From the NCBI RefSeq assembly GCF_000280905.1, contig NZ_ALAP01000012.1:1-64000 (forward strand): a DNA stretch of 64,000 nucleotides. The letters run 5' to 3'. Position numbers and translations under genes: made by a program. This document shows, in pieces, positions 25,060-33,754 of this stretch. The DNA comes from Streptomyces sp. AA1529. GTDB taxonomy: Bacteria > Actinomycetota > Actinomycetes > Streptomycetales > Streptomycetaceae. The first letter of the stretch is position 1. Each line of letters starts with the position of its first letter. Under the pieces are notes generated by a model. The model did not search any database. It worked only from the letters and a program-made list of their open reading frames with translations, and was not told the DNA's origin.

Positions 25060-26727
25060 ATGCGCCATTCCCGCTCCCCGCGGCGGCCTGTCGCCGCGCT
25101 CGCGGCAGCGCTGATGGTGACCGCGGCCGTGACCAGCGGCTGCGGCAGCGAGGAACCGGACCGCAGCCGGCGGACCGAGGCCAGGCCGAGCGGCCGGAGT
25201 CCGGCCGCCGCCGACGCGGCCTCCCGCTCCCCCGCGCCCTCCGGGAGCACCTCGGCGGGGCAGCCGCTCCCGGACTCGCTCACCCGCCAGCAGCCGCGCT
25301 GGTCGCCGTGTCCGGCACCGGACGCCGCGCAGGGCACCGACACCGGCTCGCCGGCGCCGCTGCCGGGAGGCGACCGGTGGGAGTGCGCGAAGCTGAAGGT
25401 GCCCCTGGACTACAGCGAGCCCGCGGGCCGGACGCTGGGCATCGAGATGATCCGCGCCGCGGAGCGCCCGGGCGGCGGCAAGCGGATCGGCTCGCTGGTG
25501 TTCAACTTCGGCGGACCGGGCGGCTCCGGGGTCGCCGCGCTGCCCGCCTTCGCGGACGAGTACGAGACCCTGCGCGGCCGCTACGACCTGGTCAGCTTCG
25601 ACCCGCGCGGGGTGGGCCGCAGCGAGGGGGTGCGCTGTCTGAGCGACGAGCGGCTGGACGCCTACTTCGCCGCCGACTGGACGCCCGACACCGACGCCGA
25701 GGAGCGCAGCCTCTTCGCCCGCCAGAAGTCCTTCGCCGACGGCTGCGAGAAGCGGGCCGGGGACCTGCTGCCGCATCTGACGACCGAGAACACGGCCCGC
25801 GACATGGATCTGCTGCGGCAGGTACTCGGCGACCGGAAGCTGCACTACTTCGGCATCTCCTACGGCACCGAACTGGGCGGGGTCTACGCGCACCTGTATC
25901 CGGAGCGGGTGGGCCGCGCCGTCTTCGACGCGGTGGTCGATCCCGCATCGAACCCGGCGCAGGGTTCGCTGAGCCAGGCGGGAGGATTCCAGAAGGCGCT
26001 CGGCAACTATCTGGACCGCTGCACCTCGGGCGAGGAGAAGTGCCCGGTCGGCGACGACCCCGCGGAGGGGAAGGAGCGGATCACCGAGCTGCTGGCCGAC
26101 CTGGACGCCGAGCCGATGCCCACCGACAGCGGCCGCAAGCTGACCGAGTCGCTGGCCGAGGGCGGGATCGCGCAGGCGCTGTACTCCGAGGAGACCTGGG
26201 ATCTGCTCACCCAGGGGCTGGAGGAGGCGGTGGTGGACAGCAACGGCTCCACGCTGCTGCTGCTGGCGGACGCGCTCAACGGACGCAACCAGGACGGCAC
26301 CTACAGCACGCTGCAGTCGTCGCTGACGGCGATCAGCTGCGCGGACAACGAGCAGCGGTACGGGACGGGGGCGATCAGGAACAGGCTGCCGGACTTCGCC
26401 GAGGCGTCCCCGGTCTTCGGGCCGATGTCCGCCTGGGGGCTGGCCTCCTGTCACGACTGGCCGGTGCACGGCAGGTGGCGGACGCCTCCGGTGAGCGCTG
26501 CCGGGTCGGACCCGATCCTGCTGGTCGGCACGACCGGGGACCCCGCCACCCCGTACGGGGGGACGCGGGCGATGCAGCGGGAGCTGGGCGACGGCGTCGG
26601 GGTCGAGGTCACCTACCGCGGTGAGGGGCACGGCGCGTACGACAGCCGGAACTCCTGCGTGCGCAAGGCGGTCGACGGCTATCTGCTGCGCGGCCGGGTG
26701 CCGCGGAACGGCACCGACTGCACCTGA
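25060..26727 (+). CDS. Secreted lipoprotein tripeptidyl aminopeptidase (TAP/SlpD family)
   Basis: This 555-residue exported alpha/beta hydrolase has a signal peptide with basic start, Ala-rich core and lipobox VTSGC (acylated Cys about residue 27), so it should be membrane-anchored outside the cell. The hydrolase core has NFGGPGGSG, the nucleophile elbow YFGISYGTELGG and a C-terminal TAP-like domain ending with GEGHGAYDSRNSC that supplies the catalytic His. Relatives are the Streptomyces mycelial tripeptidyl aminopeptidases SlpD and SlpE. GGGAGGA lies about 8 nt before the ATG. The gene is convergent with moeZ over a strong terminator. Confidence 0.9.
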   Translation: MRHSRSPRRPVAALAAALMVTAAVTSGCGSEEPDRSRRTEARPSGRSPAAADAASRSPAPSGSTSAGQPLPDSLTRQQPRWSPCPAPDAAQGTDTGSPAPLPGGDRWECAKLKVPLDYSEPAGRTLGIEMIRAAERPGGGKRIGSLVFNFGGPGGSGVAALPAFADEYETLRGRYDLVSFDPRGVGRSEGVRCLSDERLDAYFAADWTPDTDAEERSLFARQKSFADGCEKRAGDLLPHLTTENTARDMDLLRQVLGDRKLHYFGISYGTELGGVYAHLYPERVGRAVFDAVVDPASNPAQGSLSQAGGFQKALGNYLDRCTSGEEKCPVGDDPAEGKERITELLADLDAEPMPTDSGRKLTESLAEGGIAQALYSEETWDLLTQGLEEAVVDSNGSTLLLLADALNGRNQDGTYSTLQSSLTAISCADNEQRYGTGAIRNRLPDFAEASPVFGPMSAWGLASCHDWPVHGRWRTPPVSAAGSDPILLVGTTGDPATPYGGTRAMQRELGDGVGVEVTYRGEGHGAYDSRNSCVRKAVDGYLLRGRVPRNGTDCT

Positions 26728-26739
26728 CGCGGGCTCGGC

Positions 26740-26776
26740 CAGGGGCGCACGGCGGATGTCCGGCCGTGCGCCCCTG
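26740..26776. terminator. Bidirectional terminator between TAP peptidase and moeZ
   Basis: caggggcgcacggc (26740-26753) and gccgtgcgcccctg (26763-26776) are perfect complements with a 9-nt loop, between two convergent stops. Confidence 0.8.
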
Positions 26777-26791
26777 AGGTGTCCGAGGGTT

Positions 26792-27970
26792 CTAGTAGAC
26801 GGGCTTGTCCGGTTCGATCTGGTTGACCCAGCCGATGACGCCGCCGCCGACGTGCACCGCATCGGAGAATCCCGCGTTCTTGAGCACCGCCAGGACTTCC
26901 GCGGAGCGGACACCTGTCTTGCAATGCAGGACGATCTTCTTGTCCTGCGGCAGGTCCTGCAGTGCGGTGCCCATCAGGAACTCGTTCTTGGGGATCAGCC
27001 GGGCACCGGGGATCGAGACGATCTCGTACTCGTTCGGCTCCCGCACGTCGATGACGTCGACGCTCTCGCCCTCGTCCAGCCATTCCTTGAGCTGCTTGGG
27101 GGTGATGGTGGAGCCCGCGGCGGCCTCCTGCGCCTCGTCGGAGACGACACCGCAGAACGCCTCGTAGTCGATCAGCTCGGTGACCGTGGCGTTCGGTCCG
27201 CAGACCGCGCAGTCGGGGTCCTTGCGGACCTTGACCTGCCGGTAGCTCATCTCCAGTGCGTCGTAGATCATCAGGCGGCCGACCAGCGGGTCGCCGATGC
27301 CCGCCAGCACCTTGATGGCCTCGGTCACCTGGATCGACCCGACGGAGGCGCACAGCACGCCCAGCACGCCGCCCTCGGCGCAGCTCGGCACCATGCCGGG
27401 CGGCGGGGGCTCCGGGTACAGGCAGCGGTAGCAGGGCCCGTGCTCGCTCCAGAACACGCTGGCCTGGCCGTCGAAGCGGTAGATCGAGCCCCACACGTAC
27501 GGCTTGTTCAGCAGCACGCAGGCGTCGTTGACCAGGTAGCGGGTGGCGAAGTTGTCCGTGCCGTCCACGATCAGGTCGTACTGCGCGAACAGCTCCATCA
27601 CGTTCGACGAGTCGAGCCGCTCCACGTGCAGGTTGACCTGCGCGTGCGGGTTGATCCCGAGCACCGTGTCCTTGGCCGACTCCGCCTTCGGCCGGCCGAT
27701 GTCCGCCTGGCTGTGGATGATCTGCCGCTGCAGGTTGGACTCGTCGACCTCGTCGAACTCGACGATGCCGAGGGTGCCGACACCGGCGGCGGCGAGATAC
27801 ATCAGGGCCGGCGAACCGAGGCCGCCCGCGCCCACACAGAGGACCTTCGCGTTCTTGAGCCGCTTCTGACCTTCCATCCCGACATCCGGGATGATCAGGT
27901 GACGTGAGTACCTGCGGACCTCGTCGACGGTGAGCTCGTCGGCTGGCTCGACCAGGGGTGGCAGTGACAC
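26792..27970 (-). CDS. moeZ: Adenylyltransferase/sulfurtransferase MoeZ
   Basis: MoeZ (MoeB plus rhodanese) adenylates and thiocarboxylates small sulfur-carrier proteins for molybdopterin, cysteine and other sulfur-bearing products. The 392-residue product has the E1 core (GAGGLGSPALMYLAAAGVG, ESNLQRQIIHSQADIG, zinc cysteines CYRC and CAVCG) and a C-terminal rhodanese domain with the catalytic HCKTGVRSAEV. The GTG at 27970 gives the conserved start SLPPLVEPADELTVDEVRRYSRHL and has GGAG about 6 nt upstream; a frame to 28048 is unsupported. The moaE gene at the left edge belongs to the same cofactor pathway. Confidence 0.95.
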   Translation of the reverse strand: MSLPPLVEPADELTVDEVRRYSRHLIIPDVGMEGQKRLKNAKVLCVGAGGLGSPALMYLAAAGVGTLGIVEFDEVDESNLQRQIIHSQADIGRPKAESAKDTVLGINPHAQVNLHVERLDSSNVMELFAQYDLIVDGTDNFATRYLVNDACVLLNKPYVWGSIYRFDGQASVFWSEHGPCYRCLYPEPPPPGMVPSCAEGGVLGVLCASVGSIQVTEAIKVLAGIGDPLVGRLMIYDALEMSYRQVKVRKDPDCAVCGPNATVTELIDYEAFCGVVSDEAQEAAAGSTITPKQLKEWLDEGESVDVIDVREPNEYEIVSIPGARLIPKNEFLMGTALQDLPQDKKIVLHCKTGVRSAEVLAVLKNAGFSDAVHVGGGVIGWVNQIEPDKPVY

Positions 27971-28056
27971 GGAGACTCCGATGGTCGGTGGAACGTGCGG
28001 GAAGACACCCGCCCGAGGGGCGAGCTTTTCCTTCCGTAACACTGCCACGCCCTATC

Positions 28057-28893
28057 TCATTCCGAGACACCTGGTCCAAGACACGAGACGATCTCGTCCC
28101 AGTAGCCGGGCAGCCCCGCCCACGGGTCCTGCCCCCGGTCGCGAGTGCGGTCCGTGAAGCAGACGGTGCCCGCGCCCTGCCAGCGGGCGATCCGCAGCGC
28201 CTCCTCCAGGTGCGTGCGCGGCAGCGCGTGCACCAGGTGGCAGAACCGTTCGGCCGGATAGGTCGCCGTCCACTCCGCCGCCTGCGACCAGCGGTAGTCT
28301 CCCCAGCTTCCGGCATAGGTGACCAGCTGGTCGGCGCATCCCAGGTGGTCGGGGTGCGGGTGGCCGCCCGTCTCCAGCACCAGGAAGCCGCCGGGCCCGG
28401 TGGCTTCCCCGGCGCACGCGCCGGCTGCGCCGCACAGGGCGCGCAGCGTGGCGCTGAGCCGCTGGACGTGCCCCAGCAGGGCCGGAGCGTCCGGACAGTG
28501 CGCGAGATAGAAGCCGTCGACCCGGTACCAGTCCAGGAACCGGTGGGCTTCGGAGACCAGTTCGCCGAATGTCCGCGTACCCTCCCGCATGTCGAGACGG
28601 CCGAGCACGGCGACGCCCGCCGAGCCCAGCGCGGCCGCCGCGGGAGCGCAGAACGGGTCGGGCCGCGCGCCCGGGCCGTCGGCGACGTCCAGCACCGCCC
28701 AGTGCAGCGGACCCGCGGCCCGGTCCGGGCCCGGGCAGGCGCCGAGCCCGGGCCGGGCGAGCTCCGCCCACTCCATGGGCGCCAGCATCGGGTGCGCGCA
28801 CCCCGGTACACCGAGCCCCGGCCGCCTGCTGGCCGAGCCGCTGCCGCCGCCGGTCGCCCGGAGCCGGCCCGGGGGTGTCGTCAGATACGGCAC
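28057..28893 (-). CDS. Spherulation-specific family 4 protein (spherulin-4/GH135-like)
   Basis: This 278-residue protein has a spherulin-4 (PF12138) TIM-barrel pattern: an N-terminal HPMLAPMEWAEL strand, a VLGRLDMREGTR segment, HRFLDWYRVDGFYLAHCP and QLVTYAGSWGDYRWSQ. Fungal relatives (GH135, Sph3) cleave galactosaminogalactan. In related proteins the strand after VDG usually carries an acidic catalytic residue; here it reads FYLAHCP, so hydrolase activity may be lost. No signal peptide is apparent, which is unusual for a polysaccharide hydrolase. Its GTG start overlaps the end of the epimerase gene by 13 nt, implying translational coupling. Confidence 0.75.
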   Translation of the reverse strand: MPYLTTPPGRLRATGGGSGSASRRPGLGVPGCAHPMLAPMEWAELARPGLGACPGPDRAAGPLHWAVLDVADGPGARPDPFCAPAAAALGSAGVAVLGRLDMREGTRTFGELVSEAHRFLDWYRVDGFYLAHCPDAPALLGHVQRLSATLRALCGAAGACAGEATGPGGFLVLETGGHPHPDHLGCADQLVTYAGSWGDYRWSQAAEWTATYPAERFCHLVHALPRTHLEEALRIARWQGAGTVCFTDRTRDRGQDPWAGLPGYWDEIVSCLGPGVSE

Positions 28894-29903
28894 GCCGCCT
28901 CCATCCAGATGTCGGCCAGCGACTCCTCCAGCCCGATCCGGGGCCGCCAGCCGAGCCGGTCGCGGGCCGTGCGGACGTCGGCCTGCTGCCAGCCGCCGCA
29001 GCCGTCCGGGTACGGGTAGGAGGCGGGCGCCGGCTGCGCACCGTGCTGCTGCGCGGGAATGGCGGGGGCGCCGCCGACCACCTGCCCGCCCGGCGCTCCG
29101 GGCCCGGCCCCGGCCGGCTGCCCCTCGGCCGGCCCCTGCCCGGCCGGGCCGCCGCCCTGGTCGTGCACCGACCCGGCGTACCCGGCGACGCGGGCCAGCA
29201 GCGAGGTGGCGTCCCGCAGCCGCACCGCCCTGCCGGTCCCGATGTTGACGATGCCCTGCGCCGCGGACAGGGACGCGGCGTGCACGGCCCGCGCGATGTC
29301 GCGGACGTCCACGAAGTCGCGCTGCACGCTCAGCCCGCCCAGCTTCAGTTCGCTGTCGCCCTGCTGCATCGCGCGCCGCATCGCCTCCGCGATCCGCCCG
29401 AGCGGCGAACCGGCCGGGGTGCCGGGGCCGATGGGTGAGAAGACCCGGAGCACGACGGCGTCCAGCCCGGAGGCCAGCACCAGTTCGGTGCCCGCCAGCT
29501 TGCTCACCCCGTACGGCCCCCCGGGACGCGGTACGGCGTCCTCACCGGTGGAGGACCCGGCCTGCGCCGACCCGTACTCGGCGGCGCACCCCACGTGCAC
29601 CAGCCGGGCGCCGCAGCCGCTGCGGCGCAGCGACTCGCAGACGGCGGCCGTGGCGACCACGTTGTGCCGGATCAGTTCGCGCCCGCTGCCCCGGGTGGTG
29701 CCCGCGCAGTTGACGACGACACCGGGGTGGACGGCGTCCAGGAAGCGGGTGAGGGCACCGGGGCTTCCGGTGGACAGGTCGAAGCGGACGTCGGCCTCGT
29801 CGCTCCTGCCGAGCGCGGTCAGTTGCACCGCGGGGTCGGCCAGCAGGCGGTCGGCGACGAAGCGGCCCAGGTATCCGCTGGCGCCCAGCAGCAGCACCCT
29901 CAT
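28881..29903 (-). CDS. NAD-dependent epimerase/dehydratase, sugar-nucleotide type
   Basis: This 340-residue extended SDR has GASGYLGRFVADRLL at the start, VNCAGTTRG, HVGCAAEYG and the catalytic YGVSK. RDFVDVRDIARAVHAA and NIGTGRAVRLRD are typical of UDP-sugar 4-epimerases. A Gly/Pro/Ala/Gln-rich insert of about 45 residues sits before the C-terminal segment RDRLGWRPRIGLEESLADIW. The ATG at 29903 follows GAGGGGG with 7 nt spacing. It is followed by the overlapping spherulin gene and preceded by the membrane protein and glycosyltransferase genes, so it probably supplies an activated sugar for the same polymer. Confidence 0.85.
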   Translation of the reverse strand: MRVLLLGASGYLGRFVADRLLADPAVQLTALGRSDEADVRFDLSTGSPGALTRFLDAVHPGVVVNCAGTTRGSGRELIRHNVVATAAVCESLRRSGCGARLVHVGCAAEYGSAQAGSSTGEDAVPRPGGPYGVSKLAGTELVLASGLDAVVLRVFSPIGPGTPAGSPLGRIAEAMRRAMQQGDSELKLGGLSVQRDFVDVRDIARAVHAASLSAAQGIVNIGTGRAVRLRDATSLLARVAGYAGSVHDQGGGPAGQGPAEGQPAGAGPGAPGGQVVGGAPAIPAQQHGAQPAPASYPYPDGCGGWQQADVRTARDRLGWRPRIGLEESLADIWMEAACRI

Positions 29904-30084
29904 TGTGCGGCCCCCTCGCACGAGTGCGGGGCCCGGCACGGCCGCACGCCCGGGTGCGGTCGCCTCCCAGGGGTGCCGGGGTGTGCCAACTGCGCGTGGA
30001 TCATCGGGTCTTGCTCCTTGTCGGTGTCGCACGGGCGGGTCCGTAAGCCCGTGCCGGAGGGAGGGATCGGGGGCGGCCCGGCGG

Positions 30085-31320
30085 TCATACGGGCGCCGCC
30101 CCCCGGTGGTGCGCCGAGGCGTTGGCCAGCGCCCCCGCCGCGTACGCCAGCAGGACGAGTGCCGCGCAGCCGCAGGCGGCGACCGGCACGGCCGCCGTCC
30201 CCAGGTGCGCGACCAGCGCCTCCGGAGGACGGCTCAGTGCCCCGAGACCGGGCAGCCGGGCCACGGGGACGGCGAGCAGCACCGCGGCCTCCACGGCGCA
30301 GGCGGCGGCGAGTCCGGCCGAGGCCGCCCGCCGGAAGCCGTGCGCGGCCAGCAGCAGCGCGGCGAAGAACAGCAGTCCGAGGGCTCCGGTGGCCGCGGCG
30401 GTGGCCGGCCAGGAGGCCCGAGGGCCGGGAGCGGGGCCGGGTGCCACGGCGGCCAGGGGGCCGTCGGTGAGCGCGCGGGCCGCGAGGTGGAGCAGCGGCA
30501 GTCCCACCGCGACGGCGCAGACGGCCGCCATCAGCAGCGGGCGCACCGCGGTGGTGAAGTCCTCCAGCCTGCGGCTGCCCGCCAGCCTGCGCCGGGCGGC
30601 CGAGGCGAATCCGCGCACGCCCCACACGGCGGGCGCGACAGCCAGCGCGAGGGCCGGCGGGAGAGCGGGCGACGGCATCCGGGGTGCGCCGCCGGAGGCG
30701 TCGGGACCGCCGCCCAGCAGTTGGGCCAGCAGCCAGTCGCCGTACAGCGCGTAGCCCACCAGCCAGCAGATGCACAGCGCGGCGAACGCCGAAGACGCCG
30801 GGAACCCGGCGGCGCCCGCCGCACGCGGGACGCGGGGGACGGTCCGCAGCGCCGCGACCGCGCTGCCCGGCACGGCGAGGGCGCCCAGGACGCACAGGGC
30901 GGCCCGTGGCGCGGCGGGCCCGTCGCGCAGCAGCACCCACCAGGCGAGGGTGCCCGCACACAGCAGGCCGGGGAGCAGCGGCAGCGCCAGCAGCGCGCAC
31001 CGTCCGAGCAGCCGCCGGCGCGCGGCGCCCGGCGGACGCGGGGGCCGGGTGCCGGCCGAGGGCGCACGGCGCGTGCGCGCTCCGCGGGCGGCCTCCCCCG
31101 TGTGCGGGGAGCGCGTGCCGGGGTACGGAGTGCGCGCGTACAGCTCCTCGGCCAGCGAGAAGATGTCGCGGTGGCGGCATCGGGCGACGGTCCGGTCGGT
31201 GATCCCGTCGGCTTCCAGCCCGGCGGCGATCTCCAGCGGGTCGACGGCGCGCTCGCACAGGGTGCGGTGCTGGTACAGCAGGACGCGCACCGGGTCGCCG
31301 GGTGCGGAACGGGTCGTCAC
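30085..31320 (-). CDS. Polytopic membrane protein of putative polysaccharide locus
   Basis: I do not recognise a named family. The 411-residue product has a cytoplasmic N-terminal region of about 100 residues, including LLYQHRTLCERAVDPLEIAAGLEADGI and ARCRHRDIFSLAEELYARTPYP. After this come roughly eight to ten hydrophobic segments. Its ATG overlaps the glycosyltransferase stop (ATGA), so the two are co-translated. By position it could export or anchor the glycosyltransferase product. No PelG/Wzx signature can be asserted by eye. Confidence 0.7.
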   Translation of the reverse strand: MTTRSAPGDPVRVLLYQHRTLCERAVDPLEIAAGLEADGITDRTVARCRHRDIFSLAEELYARTPYPGTRSPHTGEAARGARTRRAPSAGTRPPRPPGAARRRLLGRCALLALPLLPGLLCAGTLAWWVLLRDGPAAPRAALCVLGALAVPGSAVAALRTVPRVPRAAGAAGFPASSAFAALCICWLVGYALYGDWLLAQLLGGGPDASGGAPRMPSPALPPALALAVAPAVWGVRGFASAARRRLAGSRRLEDFTTAVRPLLMAAVCAVAVGLPLLHLAARALTDGPLAAVAPGPAPGPRASWPATAAATGALGLLFFAALLLAAHGFRRAASAGLAAACAVEAAVLLAVPVARLPGLGALSRPPEALVAHLGTAAVPVAACGCAALVLLAYAAGALANASAHHRGAAPV

Positions 31321-33519
31321 GGGGTCCTCCCCTCCCCCGGCTCGGCACCGACCGCGGCCCGCTCGACGGGGTGCGGCCCGCCCGCGCTCTCCCGCGGGCC
31401 GCGGTCCGGCCGGGCCCAGCTGGGCACGTGCGGGGAGTTGCCGGCGGCGGGCCGCGCCCCGGCCGCCCGCCGGCCGGAGCGGCCGGCCGGACGGCGCCCG
31501 TCGGCACCGGGGACTGCCGGGCCGCCGGCCGCGGTGTCGGCGGCCGGGTCGCCGGGCAGCCGGGCACCGGTCGCCGCGCGGCCCCTCATCAGGTGGCTCT
31601 CGGGAGCGCGGGCGAGCGGGACCGCGTCCTCGGCGTCCTCGGCGTCTCCGGCGTTCCCGGCGTCCCCGGCGTCCCCGGCCGCGGGCTGCCGGAGGGCCTC
31701 CGCGGGCCGCTGCGCGAGTTCACGGTAGATACCCCGGAACGCCTCGACGTTCTGCCGCACCGTGAACAGTTCCAGCGCCCGCGCCCGCGCGGCGGCGCCC
31801 AGCCGTGCCGCGCGCGCCGGGTCGCGCAGCAGCGCGACGCAGGCGTCCGCCAGCGCCCGCGGGTCGCGCGCGGGGACGAGGCAGCCGGTGCCGCCGATCA
31901 CCTCCGGGGCGGCCCCCACGTCGGTGGAGACGGCGGCCCGGCCGCAGAACATCGCCTCCACCAGCGGAACCGGGAAACCCTCGACGGCGCTGGAGAGCAC
32001 GGCGACGCCGCCCAGCGCGTAGGCGTCCGCCAGGGTGGGTGCGGCGGCACCGCCCAGCTCCTCGAAGGCGACCGCGCTCTCGACGCCCGGGGGTGCCACG
32101 GGGAAGAGCCGCGCTGCGAGCGCCCGGCAGTGCGCCCGGTATCCCCCCGGCGCCCAACTCCCCGGCGCCCTCCCGGGGCCCGCCGGGCCGGTCCGCACCG
32201 CCCGCCGCCGGGACGCTGTCGGCGTCCGCCGAAGCGCCGGGGGTGCGGTCCGCCGGCCGGGTACCGCGTGGATCGGCCCGCTCGACGATGCGCAACCGGG
32301 CGGTCGGCACCGTCTCGCGCACCCGGGCGAAGGCGTACAGCAGGGTGTCCAGGTCCTTGGCCGGGCCGGGGGTGCCCACCCACACCAGCGTGGGTGCGCC
32401 GGTGGTGCGGGGGCCGCCGGGCGGCGGCAGATGCGCGGCCTGTTCCCCGACGGCGTCGAAAGGTGTCGGGTCCATGCCGGGGTAGACGGTGCGCAGCCGC
32501 GCGCCGTCGGCGCCGCAGCGCTCCTGCCAGCGGCGTGCGTGCGTGTTCCCGGGGGTGATCAGATGGGCCTGCGCGTACGCCTCGCGCGCCAGGCGCCGCT
32601 GGAAGGAGGCGAGCAGGGCCCGTACGGGGGCGCCCACGACTCCGCGGGCGACGGCACCGGCGGCGCTCGCCAGGTAGTGCTCACGCAGCCGCACGCCGTA
32701 CTCGGTGATCAGCAGCGGCACCCCGAACGTCCGCTTGGCCCACAGGCCGGGGAGGGCCGCGGGCCCGGCGCCGACCGCGTGGCACAGGTCGGCCTCCGAC
32801 AGCCCCGCCTCCCCGCCCCGCTGCCCGTACCAGTCCAGGGAGAGCGGACGCAGCGCGCGCTCCAGCTTGTCGGTGACGGCAAGCAGGTCACAGACCTGGG
32901 CGGCATGCGCGGCGGGCATCGCGCCGGGCGCGCGGCAGGCGGATTCCAGAATGCGCACGGCGCTCTCGGAGCGCAGCGCGGCGGCCAGCCCGCCACGCTC
33001 GGCCGCCAGTTCGGCGAGCCCGTAGAGACCGGCGGCGAAACGGTCCGCCTGAGCGGGGGCCGGGGGCCGTGCGGAGCTGATCCCGCCCTCGGGGGCACCG
33101 GCCGCCGCGGGCCGGTCGGCAGCGGACCGTTCGGCAGCGGACCGGTCGGCGCCGGGCCTGCCGCGGCCGGGTCCGTCGGAGCCGGGCCGGTCGGGATCCG
33201 CGCCGCAGACGGCCTCGGCGAGCACCTCGAAGCACTCGCGGAAGCGCTGCTTCTCACGCCGTCCGTAGGAACCCCACGTCAGCCGGCGCACGCCCGCGTA
33301 CGCCGCGGCGGGCTCGGGGCCCCACAGCGGTGCGGTGCGCACCCGCGCGACGTTGGGCGGCACCTCGCGGCAGCCGGTCCACTCCTGCCGGGCGCTGCGG
33401 CTGAGGGCGTACACCGCGAACTCGTGGCCGTCCAAGCCGCGCACCAGGCGGTCGCACCACAGCGCGGACTCACCCCGCACATAGGGGTAACCACCCTCCG
33501 TAAGCAGCGCGATGCGCAC
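31317..33519 (-). pseudogene. DUF3492/PelF-like GT4 glycosyltransferase, frameshifted at a G6 run
   Basis: The gene starts at the GTG 33519 (VRIALLTEGGYPYVRGESALWCDRLVRGL, the DUF3492 start shared with PelF). It continues through LITEYGVRLREHY, ITPGNTHARRWQERCGA and APTLVWVGTPGPAKDLDTLLYAFA to about 32150. From there the frame encodes unrelated Arg/Gly-rich residues, while the next frame continues the GT4 fold: GYRAHCRALAARLFP, DAYALGGVAVLSSAVEGFPVPLVEAMFCGRAAVSTDVG and ELFTVRQNVEAFRGIY. Deleting one G from the run at 32143-32148 joins both halves. The tail is a low-complexity extension of about 110 residues. This is a real mutation, a homopolymer sequencing error, or slippage; the sequence alone cannot tell. 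It heads the operon with the membrane protein, epimerase and spherulin genes. Confidence 0.8.
31626..31679. repeat. 9-bp tandem repeat, six copies
   Basis: Six copies of a 9-bp unit (gtcctcggc/gtccccggc variants) encode Gly-Asp-Ala triplets in the glycosyltransferase C-terminal tail. Confidence 0.8.
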
Positions 33520-33754
33520 GTGCGCACCCCCGATCCCTCTCGTGGCGTGCCGCGCGCCCGGGCGGCTCGGCACGGGCGCGGCGGCGGAATGTCGAAGACG
33601 CAGCAGACGCTATGCGGGCGTCCCCGGCACGCGGCGGACGGTTGTCCGCGACGCCACCAGAAGGGGTGAAGACCCGTGACTTTCGGGAGACTCGTGCGTT
33701 AACCAGCGCTCAGCGGCAGCCGACCGGCGGCCGGGGCGGGTCACCGCACCCCGC

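Noticed and set aside
21819..25343. Open frame of about 1170 codons on the minus strand
   Set aside because: Antisense to the kinase-flippase membrane protein gene; His/Arg/Gln-rich residues without domains.
31720..32150. C-terminal part of the longer glycosyltransferase frame as real protein
   Set aside because: After about 32150 this frame is Arg/Gly-rich with no GT4 residues, while the next frame continues the fold; so the gene is frameshifted.
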